Shown here: piece by piece, positions 34,500 to 43,910 of the stretch | How the letters are laid out: every line of letters starts with the position of its first letter | How positions within the stretch are numbered: position 1 is the first letter of the stretch | NCBI GenBank assembly: GCA_003220535.1 | Contig: QHSU01000077.1 | Coordinates: forward strand, 1-64,000 | Direction of reading: 5' to 3' | DNA length: 64,000 bases | Source of the DNA: Candidatus Rokuibacteriota bacterium | Lineage (GTDB): Bacteria; Methylomirabilota; Methylomirabilia; Rokubacteriales; CSP1-6 | Position numbers and translations under genes: made by a program | The notes under the pieces: model-generated | What the model was told of the DNA's origin: nothing | Seen by the model: the letters and a program-made list of their open reading frames with translations, nothing else | Databases searched by the model: none

Positions 34500-34904
34500 A
34501 TGGTCAAGATCAAGCACATCGCCATCCGAACGCCGGATCCCGAGAAGACCGCCGCTTTCTACAAGGATGTGTTCGGCCTGAAGGAGGTGGGCCAGGCCAG
34601 GACGGGCTACTACCTCTCCGATGGCCACATCAATCTGGCGATTCTCAAGGCCCGGGAGCAGGGGACGGAAGAGAGTCCCCGCGACGCCTCCGGGTACGCC
34701 GGCGTCCATCACTTCGGCTTCATGGTAGACGACGTGGACGAGACCCGCCGGAAGCTGGAAGCGGCGGGGGCTCGGGCCATGCCGAGCCCGGCGGACGTGC
34801 GTCAGGCCGCCGCCTCCGGCGCGCGCTCCTACTACGAGGTCAAGTTCCGGGGGCCGGACAATCAAGAGATCGACATCAGCGAGACCGGCTGGATCGAGGG
34901 GTAG
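34500..34904 (+). CDS. VOC-family (glyoxalase/dioxygenase-like) protein
   Basis: A 134-residue protein of the vicinal-oxygen-chelate superfamily. The paired beta-alpha-beta3 units are visible: KIKHIAIRTPDPEKTAAFYK with the first metal His, GVHHFGFMVDDVDETRRKLE with the second, and the C-terminal VKFRGPDNQEIDISE with the Glu ligand. Such proteins are glyoxalases, dioxygenases or resistance proteins; the substrate is unknown. ATG 34500 follows GAGGAGG. It is divergent from arsR and 138 bases before the GrdB/PrdB-like gene. Confidence 0.9.
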   Translation: MVKIKHIAIRTPDPEKTAAFYKDVFGLKEVGQARTGYYLSDGHINLAILKAREQGTEESPRDASGYAGVHHFGFMVDDVDETRRKLEAAGARAMPSPADVRQAAASGARSYYEVKFRGPDNQEIDISETGWIEG

Positions 34905-34907
34905 GCG

Positions 34908-35022
34908 GTGTGCGCCGCAGGCCGGCGCGGGGCGTAGTGCGAGCCGCAGGGCCGCCCGGGGGCTGGGGTCCCCAGGCCCGAGGCGAGCTACCCGAAAAGC
35001 CCCGCCGGCCGAGGCGCGCCTA
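34908..35022 (+). promoter_or_regulatory. repeated structured 5' leader element, copy B
   Basis: Ends about 20 bases before the ATG of the predicted selenoprotein gene at 35043, sense orientation. An outer stem pairs 34920-34933 (GGCCGG CG CGGGGC) with 34999-35010 (GCCCCG CCGGCC); inside are GTAG/CTAC, GGGCC/GGCCC and the hairpin GGGGGC-UGGG-GUCCCC (34958-34973). The whole copy can fold into one long rod. Confidence 0.72.
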
Positions 35023-35042
35023 CAAATTGAGGAGAGCCCGCG

Positions 35043-35975
35043 ATGACGACCACCGTCCACGAGGCGGCTGCCGCTGCGGCGGAATACGACGTTCCGATTC
35101 CATATATGCAGCGGACGCGCGACTACTACGTCGCGCTCGGCTACGGTACGCCGTATCGCTGGGCTCACTTCGTCGACGTTCCGTTCGCGCCCTTGCGGAT
35201 ACCCCTCAGCCGGGCGCGGGTGGCGTTGATCACGACGGCGGCCCCGTACCAGCCCGAGGCCGGTGACCAGGGGCCTGGCGCGCCCTACAACGCCGGGGCC
35301 AAGTTCTACTCCGTGTACTCGAACTCGACCGAGCGCCCGCCCGATCTCCGGATCTCGCACGTCGGCTACGATCGCAAACACACGTCGGCTGAGGACATCA
35401 ACACCTACTTCCCGCTGGCCCGCCTGAAGGACGCGGAGGCGGCGGGACGGATCGGGGCGCTGGCCCCGCGCTTCCTCGGCGCGCCGACGAACCGGAGCCA
35501 CCGGACGACCATCGAGACCGACGTCCCCGAGCTCCTGCGCCGCTGCCGCGAGGACAGCGTCGAAGCCGCCGTGCTCGTCCCCAGCTGACCCGTGTGCCAC
35601 CAGACCGTGAGTCTGGCCGCCCGGCACCTCGAGGAGCATGGGATCCCGACCGTGATCATGGGTTGCGCGAAGGACATCGTCGAGCACTGCGGTGTGCCGC
35701 GCTTCCTGTTCAGCGATTTCCCGCTCGGCAACTCCGCCGGCCGGCCGTTCGACGCCGGGTCCCAGGTGCAGACCCTCGAGCTCGCGCTCCGCGTCCTCGA
35801 GCAGGCACCGGCCGCGCGGACCACCGTGCAGTCGCCGCTCCGGTGGAGCGCGGACGCATCCTGGAAGCGCGACTACCTCGACCTCACGAAGCTCTCCCCG
35901 GAATCGATCGCCGAGCGGCGGAAGGAGTTCGACGTGGTGAAGACCGTCGCGCGGGCCAAGCGCGAGGCGTCATGA
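35043..35975 (+). CDS. glycine/proline-reductase selenoprotein B-like protein, UGA-encoded selenocysteine
   Basis: I annotate this through TGA 35586-35588 as one 310-residue protein. The N-terminal part (DVPIPYMQRTRDYYVALGYG, VDVPFAPLRIPLSRARVALI) and the part after the UGA (HQTVSLAARHLEEHGIPTVI, VPRFLFSDFPLGNSAGRPFD) both match the GrdB/PrdB-like family described as glycine/sarcosine/betaine reductase selenoprotein B family. The UGA is codon 182 in the motif (UGA)-P-V-C-H, the expected UxxC redox site. A perfect hairpin follows 17 bases later. Start ATG 35043 has GAGGAG upstream. It overlaps the CoA-transferase gene by ATGA. Likely a reductive enzyme or reductase-like thiol/selenol protein; its substrate is unknown. 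Confidence 0.85.
35600..35616 (+). promoter_or_regulatory. SECIS-like hairpin after UGA of selenoprotein B-like gene
   Basis: CCAGAC-CGUGA-GUCUGG: six perfect pairs, five-base loop, G second in the loop. Seventeen bases separate the UGA from the loop. The layout matches the hairpin at 32670, which also has a five-base loop starting CG. Confidence 0.65.
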
Positions 35976-37165
35976 CCAAGCCGTTCGCGGGCGTCCGCAT
36001 CCTCGATTTCACCCGCTACCTGGCGGGGCCGTACGGGACCTACCAGCTGGCCCTCCTCGGCGCCGACGTCCTGAAGATCGAGTCGCGCGAGGGCGACGAG
36101 ACGCGCATGCAGCTCGCCGACCGGACGTGGGCGGAGCGGAAGATGGCGCCGTCGTTTCTGTCGGTCAACGGCAACAAGCGCAGCATCACGCTCGACCTCC
36201 GGCGCCCGGAGGCGGTGGAGGTTGTCAAGCGCCTGGTAGTCGGCGCCGACGTCGTCTGGGAGAACTTCCGCGGGGGCGTCATGGACCGGCTGGGGCTCGG
36301 CTACGCGGCGCTCTCGGCCGTGAATCCACGGCTCATCTACTGCTCGGTCTCGGGCTTCGGCCAGACCGGGCCCGAGCGGACGACGGCCGCCTTCGACGGC
36401 AAGCTGCAGGCGATGTCGGGGATCATGTCGATCACGGGCGAGGCCGCCAACGGCCCGACGCGCGCGGGGTTCGCGATCTGCGACACGATCGGGGGCGTGA
36501 CGGCGGCGCTGGCCGTCGCGAGCGCGCTCTATCAACGGACCCACACCGGGCGCGGGCAGCTCGTGGACGTCGCGATGCTGGACGCGGCGCTCGCCTTTCT
36601 GCCCGGACCGGTCTCCGAGTACACCGTCGCGGGCATCGAGCAGCGTCAGATCGGCAACGGCTCGGTGAGCCGGAAGCCCACCGCGAGCCGGTTCCGGGCC
36701 CGCGACGGCTACCTCGTGCTGGCGGTGCTGACCGAGAAGCAGTTCGCGAGCCTCATGAAAGCGCTCGGGCACCCCGACGCGCTCGACGATCCCCGGTTCA
36801 AGGACTGGCCCGCCCGCACCGCGAACGAGCCGGCGCTGCGCGCGATCATCGAGACCGCGCTGGCGACCGACACGCCCAAGAATTGGGAGGCGAGGCTGAC
36901 GGCCGCCGACGTGCCGTGCGGCGCCATCTGGAAGATCGACGAGATCGTCCGCCACCCGCAGCTCGAGCACCGCGACGTGCTGCAAACGATCGACACGCGC
37001 TACGGACCGATGCGGCTCGTCGGCGCCGGGTTCCGGCTCGAGCACGGCAGCCCGGGGCTCGACCGTGAGCCGCCGACGCTCGGCGAGCATACCGACGAGA
37101 TCCTGAAGGAGGCCGGCTACGGGACGGAAGAGATCGAGCGGCTGCGGCGCGACGCCGTGATCTGA
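35972..37165 (+). CDS. class III (CaiB/BaiF-type) CoA-transferase
   Basis: A 397-residue family III CoA-transferase, which moves CoA between carboxylic acids. Typical elements: [20 protein letters not shown] at the N-terminus, [38 protein letters not shown], and the catalytic Asp in [11 protein letters not shown] near residue 200. The later [13 protein letters not shown] and a closing [15 protein letters not shown] fit the family. ATG overlaps the upstream TGA (ATGA), so it is translationally coupled to the selenoprotein B-like gene, and the two may act on the same metabolite. Confidence 0.93.
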   Translation: MTKPFAGVRILDFTRYLAGPYGTYQLALLGADVLKIESREGDETRMQLADRTWAERKMAPSFLSVNGNKRSITLDLRRPEAVEVVKRLVVGADVVWENFRGGVMDRLGLGYAALSAVNPRLIYCSVSGFGQTGPERTTAAFDGKLQAMSGIMSITGEAANGPTRAGFAICDTIGGVTAALAVASALYQRTHTGRGQLVDVAMLDAALAFLPGPVSEYTVAGIEQRQIGNGSVSRKPTASRFRARDGYLVLAVLTEKQFASLMKALGHPDALDDPRFKDWPARTANEPALRAIIETALATDTPKNWEARLTAADVPCGAIWKIDEIVRHPQLEHRDVLQTIDTRYGPMRLVGAGFRLEHGSPGLDREPPTLGEHTDEILKEAGYGTEEIERLRRDAVI

Positions 37166-37189
37166 TGGTGGCCGAAGCCGACATTCCTC

Positions 37190-39448
37190 CTAGTGACGCG
37201 CCTGCGCGATGACCTCCGAGAGCCTGTCAGGGTCGATCGGCTTGACCAGGTAGGAATCGAACCCGGCTCGAAGCGCGCGGTCCGGGTCCGTCGGTGCGCT
37301 GAGGCCGGTGAGCGCGACGAGGAACACTCCATCGCCCCCGGGCTGGCCGCGGATGGTTTGACCCACCTCGCAGCCGTCGATGTCGGGAAGCAGGATGTCG
37401 ACGAAGGCGATGTCGGGGCGTCTCGCCCGTGTCTCCTCGAGCGCCTGTTTGCCGTTGCTCGACGTCCTCACGCGATGACCGCTCTGCTCGAGGGCAATGC
37501 GAAGCACATCGCAGGCGTCCGGGTTGTTTTCGACGATGAGGATCGACCGCGCGGCCGATGACGGCGTCGGACCGGAGGACGGGACCTCCTCGTCGCGGTG
37601 GAGGGGAAGACGAATCACGAACTCGCTTCCCTGCCCGACGCCCGGGCTGCTCGCGGCGACGCTTCCCCCGTGCTTGACGACCAGCTCACGGACGACCGAG
37701 AGTCCGAGCCCGAGACCCGGACGAGCCTGGCCGGTGGCTCCGCCGGCCCGGGAGAAGACCTCGAAGATCCGCGGGAGGAACTCCGGTTCGATACCCGTGC
37801 CGGAGTCGCGCACGCGCACCACGGCGTGGTCGTCTTCGGCCGCCACCGAGATGTCGATCGTTCCGCCGCTCGGCGTGTATTTGGCGGCGTTGTCGAGGAG
37901 ATTGGCGAGCACCTGCTGCAGCCGGTCGGCGTCGCCGATCACGGTCACCGGCCCTGGATCGCTGCGCAGCGAGATCGTCGGGCCCATCGTCTTGCTCGCC
38001 GTTTGCAACACCTCGAGCGAGTCGCGGGCCAGATCGCGCAGGTCGAGGCGCTGTCGCTGGAGCATCAGCCGGCCGAACCGCACTCCTGACACATCGAGGA
38101 GGTCGCTGAGCAGCCGGGCCAGGTGTTTCGACTGGCGACTCAGGATCTGGAGGAGATGGGCACGGCTCGATTCGTCCACCCGTTCCAGGGCATCGAGTCC
38201 GCTGGTCACCGCGGAGAGCGGGTTCCGCAGCTCGTGGGCGAGCATGGCGAGAAACTCGTCGCGGTGACGCTGCTCGGCCTCGAGCTCCTTAAAGAGTCGC
38301 GCGGTGTCGAGCGCCAGCGCCGTGCGCAAGCCGATGTCCTTCAAGGCGCCCAGGTCGGCCTGACTGTAACGGCGCGCGGACGGGCCGAGGCCGAAGGTCA
38401 ACGCGCCGTGCGTCTGTCGATGGGATCTGATGGGCACGACCACCACCGAGGTAAGGCCGATCGTTTCCCAGAGGTCCTGACTCTCCCCCGAGCCCGCCCA
38501 GTGCTCCAACCAGGGCGCCGAGACCTCGGTCATCAGCATCGCGTCGCCCGTCCGGATCACCCGGGCGATCGGATGATCGCTCGACGGATCGGGCGGCCGC
38601 CGGGCGCGGAGCCGCTCGGCTCCGGCGGCGTCTGCGCACGCCATCGCCATCTGCTCCAGCGTGTGACCGGCCAGCAGGTCGGTGAGAAAGACATCGGCTA
38701 CGGCTGGAACGACCAGGCCGGTGACCTTGGATAACGCGGCCGGATAGTCGAGCGTCGCAGCCAGCACGCTGCTGACCGCGGCCTGGATTTCCACGCGAAG
38801 TCGGGCGGCTTCGGCCGCGGCCCGCGCATCCTGCTCACTCTCCAGCATCCGGTTGGTGAAATCCTGGGCCGTGGCCAGCTCCTCGGCGCGCTGCCGGGCG
38901 GTGATGTCCCGCATGAACCACCGGAGATCGGACGCATGGCCTTCGTGGCCGACGAAGGCGGTGACCGTCAAGCCCGCGGTGAAGGAGGGCCCCTGACGCG
39001 GTCGCATGCGCACCGGCCATTCGCCCTGGCTGCGGCTGTGCGCGTTGTTCACGCGCCAGCGGAAGATTCGGAGATCGACCTCGTCGATGAACAGCGCGAG
39101 CGGCTTGCGGACGAGGAAGCGGAGGGGGACTCCGAGCAGTTGGGCCGCAGCGCGGTTGGCCTGGAGGATGATGCCGGTATCGTCGGTGACGATGTATCCG
39201 TCCGGACCGTCCTCCAGGACTTGACGCGCAGCGGTGAGATGGAGCTCGGCGCGCGCGGTCTCGGTGCGGGCGTCGTCACGCTCGGCCCGAAGGGTCGCCG
39301 CCTCGGCGGTCACGCCCTCGACCGCCCGCTCCAGCTCCCCCTGCTCGGCGGCCAGCGCTCCCCACCGCTGCGCGGCGACCAGCCCGCGCAAACGTTCGAT
39401 GCTGACGCGCAGCGCTTCAGCGTGTTCCGAGCGCGGTGGCGATGTCAC
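37190..39448 (-). CDS. hybrid histidine kinase, PAS-GAF-HisKA-HATPase-receiver
   Basis: A 752-residue cytoplasmic sensor kinase. Order: N-terminal coiled coil (about 20-75), PAS (about 80-200, [20 protein letters not shown]), GAF (about 225-390), HisKA with the phospho-His in [15 protein letters not shown] near 415, HATPase ([28 protein letters not shown]), and a C-terminal receiver ([20 protein letters not shown], phospho-Asp in [13 protein letters not shown]). No membrane segment. Start GTG 39448 with GGAGG just before it. It is followed upstream by CheR- and CheB-type genes in the same direction, so the three probably form one signalling operon. Confidence 0.94.
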   Translation of the reverse strand: MTSPPRSEHAEALRVSIERLRGLVAAQRWGALAAEQGELERAVEGVTAEAATLRAERDDARTETARAELHLTAARQVLEDGPDGYIVTDDTGIILQANRAAAQLLGVPLRFLVRKPLALFIDEVDLRIFRWRVNNAHSRSQGEWPVRMRPRQGPSFTAGLTVTAFVGHEGHASDLRWFMRDITARQRAEELATAQDFTNRMLESEQDARAAAEAARLRVEIQAAVSSVLAATLDYPAALSKVTGLVVPAVADVFLTDLLAGHTLEQMAMACADAAGAERLRARRPPDPSSDHPIARVIRTGDAMLMTEVSAPWLEHWAGSGESQDLWETIGLTSVVVVPIRSHRQTHGALTFGLGPSARRYSQADLGALKDIGLRTALALDTARLFKELEAEQRHRDEFLAMLAHELRNPLSAVTSGLDALERVDESSRAHLLQILSRQSKHLARLLSDLLDVSGVRFGRLMLQRQRLDLRDLARDSLEVLQTASKTMGPTISLRSDPGPVTVIGDADRLQQVLANLLDNAAKYTPSGGTIDISVAAEDDHAVVRVRDSGTGIEPEFLPRIFEVFSRAGGATGQARPGLGLGLSVVRELVVKHGGSVAASSPGVGQGSEFVIRLPLHRDEEVPSSGPTPSSAARSILIVENNPDACDVLRIALEQSGHRVRTSSNGKQALEETRARRPDIAFVDILLPDIDGCEVGQTIRGQPGGDGVFLVALTGLSAPTDPDRALRAGFDSYLVKPIDPDRLSEVIAQARH

Positions 39449-39468
39449 GACCTCCCCCCGCGGTGTGG

Positions 39469-41271
39469 TCAGGAAGACGAGATCGCTTCCTCTTCCATCA
39501 ACAGGATAGCACCGAGCACGTCACCCTTCCCGCCGATCAGCGGCGTGCAGCGAATCTGGCAGCGGATCGACTTGCCGCGGCGATTCAAGCAGTCGAGGGT
39601 GAGCTCGGCCCGCCCCGTCTCGCCGGCGAGCACCGCGCGGACCGGCTGCAGGAGCTTCTCCACCGGCAGCCCGATGTCGAGGTTCATGAAATGGCGGCCC
39701 CGCACCTCGTCGGACCGGAGGCCCCACATGTCCTCGGCGCGATGGTTCCACGCGAGCACCTGAAGCTTCGGGTCGACGACGACGACACCCACCTCCAGCC
39801 CCGTCAGGATCGAGCCGAGGAAGGCGTTGGCGGTGTTGAGCTCGTCGCTCCGCATGCGCAGCTCGGTATTGGTGGTCTCCAGCTCTTCGTTGGTCGACTG
39901 GAGCTCCTCGTTCATCGTCTCCAGCTCTTCGTTGGTCGACTGGAGCTCCTCGTTGGTCGTCTCGAGCTCTTCGTTGGTCGACTGGAGCTCCTCGTAGGCG
40001 GTCTCGAGGTCGTGCTTGGAGCGCGCGAGCTCTTCCTGGAGGCGGCGATAGCGGCTCACGTCCATGAAGGTGATCTGAACGCCGAGCGTTTTCCGGGAGG
40101 CGTCGACGAGCGGCACCACGTCGAGGTCGAGGTAACGGGCGTCACCGGAGTCGCTCGGCCAGGGGACGTCCTTGCGTGACACCGTGCGGTGTTGCGCCGT
40201 CGCGTCCTGGATCAGTGAGCGCAGCTCGACCGGACGAAACGACATCTCGAGATCCTGCAGCGGCTTACCGACGTCCGGCGGCGTGAGGTGGAAGAGCGTG
40301 CGCGCACGGCTGTTCGCGAAGCCCAGGGTACCATCCGCACGGACCACGACGCGAGCGACCGGGTCGGTCTCGAGCGCAAGAACCTCGAGGCGATCATCAT
40401 GCGGCATGCTGGCGCTGTCCTCCTCGCGCTCGGGCAGTCGCGACACGTCCCGGAGGCTCGAGCTCGTCGCCTTGGTGAAGACCCGCCACTTGAGCTCGAT
40501 CGGCGTGAACAGCTCGCCGTGCGTGAGCAAGAGCTCGGCCCGACCCATGAAGAGAACACCGCCGTCGCGCATGGCGAAATGGAAGCGATTCAGGACCCTG
40601 GCCTGCGTCTCGCGGGTGAAGTACATGAGCGTGTTCCGGCACACCAGGAGATTGACTCGCGAGATCGGCGCGTCCTGGACGAGGTCGTGCCGGCCGAAGA
40701 TGATCGAGCGACGGACGTCCTTGTTGAAGAGATACCGATCGTCGACGCGCTCGAAGTATCGCGAGCGCAGCTCCGGGGGGACGTCCTCGACCTGTTGGGC
40801 CGTGTAGGTCGCGTGGCGCGCCTGGATCAGCGCGTCCTCGTCGACGTCGGAGGCATAGATCTTCACCCGTCGACGGAACGGCTCGACGCCGAGCTGCTCG
40901 GCCAGGATCATGGCGAGGGTGTACGCCTCCTCCCCGGAGGCGCAGCCGGTGCTCCAGACCCGGATGGTGCTGTCCGGGCGCCCACCGGTGAGGACGCGCG
41001 GGACGACCTGCGTCGCCAGGAACTCCCAGGCCTCGGGATCCCGGAAGAAGCTCGTGACGTTGATGAGGATGGTGTTGAACAGGAGCTGGAACTCCTCGGG
41101 ATGCGCCTCGAGATAGCTCCGGTACTGCTCGTACGACGAGCTGCTCACGGCCTGCAGGCGCTTCTGGATGCGGCGCACGAGGCTCGAGGGCTTGTAGGCG
41201 CTGAAGTCGAAGCCGCGGGTGGCCTTCAGGTAGTCGAGGAGCGCCTCGACGCGCTCGTCATCCGAGCTCAT
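39469..41271 (-). CDS. CheR-type methyltransferase with PAS domains and long coiled coil
   Basis: A 600-residue protein. Residues about 1-265 are a CheR SAM-dependent glutamate methyltransferase (FDFSAYKPSSLVRRIQKRLQ, WSTGCASGEEAYTLAMILAE, LLVCRNTLMYF). A first PAS follows at about 310-415, then a coiled coil of near-perfect heptads built from ELQSTNEELETTNE repeats (about 435-485), then a second PAS (about 490-600). ATG 41271 overlaps the end of the cheB-like gene by 14 bases. Such CheR-PAS proteins act with CheB and hybrid kinases in signalling not limited to chemotaxis; no chemoreceptor or CheA is here. Confidence 0.92.
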   Translation of the reverse strand: MSSDDERVEALLDYLKATRGFDFSAYKPSSLVRRIQKRLQAVSSSSYEQYRSYLEAHPEEFQLLFNTILINVTSFFRDPEAWEFLATQVVPRVLTGGRPDSTIRVWSTGCASGEEAYTLAMILAEQLGVEPFRRRVKIYASDVDEDALIQARHATYTAQQVEDVPPELRSRYFERVDDRYLFNKDVRRSIIFGRHDLVQDAPISRVNLLVCRNTLMYFTRETQARVLNRFHFAMRDGGVLFMGRAELLLTHGELFTPIELKWRVFTKATSSSLRDVSRLPEREEDSASMPHDDRLEVLALETDPVARVVVRADGTLGFANSRARTLFHLTPPDVGKPLQDLEMSFRPVELRSLIQDATAQHRTVSRKDVPWPSDSGDARYLDLDVVPLVDASRKTLGVQITFMDVSRYRRLQEELARSKHDLETAYEELQSTNEELETTNEELQSTNEELETMNEELQSTNEELETTNTELRMRSDELNTANAFLGSILTGLEVGVVVVDPKLQVLAWNHRAEDMWGLRSDEVRGRHFMNLDIGLPVEKLLQPVRAVLAGETGRAELTLDCLNRRGKSIRCQIRCTPLIGGKGDVLGAILLMEEEAISSS

Positions 41272-41872
41272 CGACCTCTCCCGTCTCCACCAGGGTGACC
41301 AGGGCCGAGGGGATCTCGCCAAGCGAGAGGATGAAATCGACGCTGCCGGTCTGGATGGCGGCGTTGGGCATCCCGAAGAACTCCGACGAGGACTCGTCCT
41401 GGGCGAGCACCGTGCCGCCCATCTTCTTGATGGCCTGGACACCCATGGAGCCGTCGCTGCCCGTCCCGGTGAGGACGACGGCGATGGCCCGAGCCTTGAA
41501 GCTCGCCGCGACCGACTCGAACAGGAGGTCGGCGGAGGGCCGGACGAAGTGAACGAGCTCGGACTGGGTCAGCGACAGCGAGCCGTCGGGATTGACGAGC
41601 AGGTGCTTGTTGGGCGGGGCGATGAACACCGTGCCCGGCTGCAGCTTGTCACCTTCTTGCGCCTGTTTGACGGAGAGCGCGCTCCGTCGGCTGAGAATAT
41701 CGGCCATGAGGCTCCGGTGGCGGGGATCCAGGTGCTGGACAATGACGATGGCAGGGGGAAAGTTGGATGGGAGCGCCGCGAGCACCAGACTCAACGCCTT
41801 GAGGCCGCCCGCGGACGTGGCGATGGCGACCACCTCGAAGTTCGGCCGACCCGGCGTGGGCACGCTGATCAC
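41258..41872 (-). CDS. CheB-type methylesterase without receiver domain
   Basis: A 204-residue methylesterase/deamidase domain. The catalytic triad is visible: Ser in VVAIATSAGGLKAL, His in VIVQHLDPRHRS and Asp in VVLTGTGSDGSMGVQ. The N-terminal receiver of classical CheB is missing, so activity is not controlled by its own phosphorylation. I choose GTG 41872 (GGAGAG upstream); the frame upstream looks non-coding. It overlaps the cheR-like gene. Expected to reverse methylation made by the neighbour. Confidence 0.9.
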   Translation of the reverse strand: MISVPTPGRPNFEVVAIATSAGGLKALSLVLAALPSNFPPAIVIVQHLDPRHRSLMADILSRRSALSVKQAQEGDKLQPGTVFIAPPNKHLLVNPDGSLSLTQSELVHFVRPSADLLFESVAASFKARAIAVVLTGTGSDGSMGVQAIKKMGGTVLAQDESSSEFFGMPNAAIQTGSVDFILSLGEIPSALVTLVETGEVDELG

Positions 41873-41933
41873 TTTCTCTCCGGCTGTGCCGGAGGCCGCA
41901 CGATACCACGGGTTTTCGACGACGGGAAACGAG

Positions 41934-42860
41934 CTAGCGGCCCACCAGCCCGGGCATCGCGAACTGTGTTTGATCGAGCTCCGCCACGAGCGCACGCGCG
42001 TGCGCCGGCGTGAGCGCGACCAGTGGGGGACGCACGGTCGCCCAGCCCGCGTCGCGGCCGTGGTGGGCGATGGCGGCCTTGAGGGCCGGGATCATCGGGA
42101 ACTTCTGGAAGACGCCGCGAATCACGTCAAGGCGCGTCTGCTGGGCATCGGCGCCGGCGGCCCGCCAGGTGTCGTAGAGGCGCGCGATCGGTGCCGGATG
42201 CACGTTGGCGGTGGCGCTGATGCAGCCGGCGCCGCCGTGCCGCATGTTCTGGAGCAGGAAGGTCTCGGAGCCAGCGAAGACGTCGAAGCCGCTCTTCGCG
42301 AACGCGTCGAGGAACGCCTGCGTGTTGCTCCAGTCGCCCCCGCTGTCCTTCATGCCGGCGATCTGAGTCGGATACGCCGCGAGCAGGCGCTCGACGAGGC
42401 CCGTCGTGATGGGCACGTGCGCCACCGGCGGGATGTGGTAGAGGTACACGCGCAGGCGCGCCTCACCCACACGCTCGATCACCTCGGCGAAGCTCCGGAA
42501 GAGCCCGTCGTCGCTCACGCCCTTGTAGTAGAAGGGCGGCAGCATCAGCACGCCGCCGCAGCCCAGCTTCATCGCGTGCGCCGTCAGCCGCACGGAGTCG
42601 GGTAGGGCACAGCAGCCGGTGCCCGGCATCATCCGCGCGGGATCGAGCCCTGCCGCCACCAGCCGATCGAGCAGCTCGATCTTCTCCTCGACCGAGAGCG
42701 AGTTCGCCTCCGAGTTCGTTCCGAAGACGGCGAGGCCCACGTTCTGGGACAGGAGCCAGCGGCAGTGGCGCACGAAACGCTCTGGATCGGGTACGAGGTC
42801 CGCCCCGAAGGGGGTGACGACCGGAGAGAGCACGCCCGCGATACGCGGAGTCTCGGTCAC
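41934..42860 (-). CDS. dihydrodipicolinate synthase-family aldolase
   Basis: A 308-residue TIM-barrel aldolase or lyase of the DapA/NanA family that acts through a Schiff base. The Lys is in TQIAGMKDSGGDWS near residue 165 and the Tyr in RVYLYHIPPVAHVP near 135; FGTNSEANSLSVEEKIELL replaces the usual GTTGE loop. True DapA in lysine synthesis is unlikely because of this loop and the lone position; 2-keto-acid aldolases are more likely. Start GTG 42860 follows GACAGGAGG. A strong hairpin lies just upstream. Confidence 0.88.
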   Translation of the reverse strand: MTETPRIAGVLSPVVTPFGADLVPDPERFVRHCRWLLSQNVGLAVFGTNSEANSLSVEEKIELLDRLVAAGLDPARMMPGTGCCALPDSVRLTAHAMKLGCGGVLMLPPFYYKGVSDDGLFRSFAEVIERVGEARLRVYLYHIPPVAHVPITTGLVERLLAAYPTQIAGMKDSGGDWSNTQAFLDAFAKSGFDVFAGSETFLLQNMRHGGAGCISATANVHPAPIARLYDTWRAAGADAQQTRLDVIRGVFQKFPMIPALKAAIAHHGRDAGWATVRPPLVALTPAHARALVAELDQTQFAMPGLVGR

Positions 42861-42876
42861 GTTGTGGCCTCCTGTC

Positions 42877-42901
42877 GGCGGCGGCGGCACGCGCCGCCGC
42901 C
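42877..42901 (-). promoter_or_regulatory. 10-bp GC hairpin just before an aldolase ribosome site
   Basis: GGCGGCGGCG and CGCCGCCGCC form ten perfect pairs around a five-base loop. In the aldolase mRNA the right arm ends two to three bases before AGGAGG. It could modulate translation initiation or be a chance product of GC-rich sequence. Confidence 0.4.
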
Positions 42902-42995
42902 CTCTGTCCGACAGGATACAGGATTGCGGGGACGCGAACTCATTTGCGCGAGGCCCCGGCGCCAGAGTACGCTCCTGCCACCAAGGCCCACCTTG

Positions 42996-43910
42996 ATGAG
43001 ACTCCACGGATCACCAGGCGCGGCCGTCATCGCCGGCGCGGGCCTCCTGCTGACACTCACCGCCCTGCTGGCCGCGCCGAACGCTCCCGAGGAGACGCCG
43101 TCCTTCCGGCTCCACGTGGATGTGCCGGACCCGCTCCTGCTCGCGAGCGCGGTCGCATTCGCGCTCGCCGTGGTCATCGTCCTGGCGATCGCGTTCTCCC
43201 GCGATCGCCGACGGCAGGAGGCCGAGCTGGTCGCGCGCGACCAGGAGCCGTCGCGCCTTCCCTGGTGGCTTCAGGCGCTCGTCCGCGTGTTGGCTCTCCT
43301 GCCGCTGCTCGCGACCCTCGTCATCTTCTTGGTCGGATGGCAGTACATCGAGAGCTCCTGGCTCGCCTGGACCCGCTTCATCCTGTCGCCGCGCGCCGAC
43401 CCTGGCGCGCCGGCGGCAGAGCTCCCGGTGGTCTCGCTTCCCTGGGTCGGATGGCTCCTCGGGGGGCTGACCTTGCTGATCGGACTGGCGACTCTGGGCG
43501 TGGCCCTGCTGCTGCTCTTCGCCGAGCGCCTGGCCGACTGGTGGGACCGACGGAATCGCCCCCTGGCGACGGGGCAGCTCACCGAAGCGGTCGACGAGAG
43601 CCTCGATGACCTCGCCGGCGAGCCCGACCCGCGCGCGGCGATCATCAAGTGCTACCGCCGATTCGAACGAGTCGCGGCGCGCGCTAGGGTGCCGCGCGCG
43701 CCCTGGCAGACGCCCGAGGAGTTCATGCGTGAGACGCTCAGGCGCCTGGTCCTTCCGCGCAGCCCGGTGGATCGGCTGACGCGGCTGTTCGAGCTCGCGC
43801 GGTTCAGTCGTCACCCGCTCGAGTCGCCCGAGCGAGACCTCGCGCGCGCCTGCCTCGAGGAGATCCGGGCCGCGCTCGAGCACGAGGACGCACCGCTTGG
43901 CGTCGCGTGA
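42996..43910 (+). CDS. DUF4129-domain membrane protein
   Basis: A 304-residue inner-membrane protein with segments at about 8-28, 46-66, 90-112 and 150-175, and a cytoplasmic C-terminal DUF4129 domain (AAIIKCYRRFERVAARARVP, then WQTPEEFMRETLRRLVLPRS). DUF4129 is usually fused to the transglutaminase TgpA; here it stands alone. ATG 42996 is the natural start. It opens an operon with a small membrane protein, MoxR, DUF58 and another membrane protein, all spaced by overlaps or a few bases. Confidence 0.82.
   Translation: MRLHGSPGAAVIAGAGLLLTLTALLAAPNAPEETPSFRLHVDVPDPLLLASAVAFALAVVIVLAIAFSRDRRRQEAELVARDQEPSRLPWWLQALVRVLALLPLLATLVIFLVGWQYIESSWLAWTRFILSPRADPGAPAAELPVVSLPWVGWLLGGLTLLIGLATLGVALLLLFAERLADWWDRRNRPLATGQLTEAVDESLDDLAGEPDPRAAIIKCYRRFERVAARARVPRAPWQTPEEFMRETLRRLVLPRSPVDRLTRLFELARFSRHPLESPERDLARACLEEIRAALEHEDAPLGVA

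Noticed and set aside
42877-42901. GC hairpin as a terminator
   Set aside because: It lies in the leader directly before a ribosome site and has no T-run.
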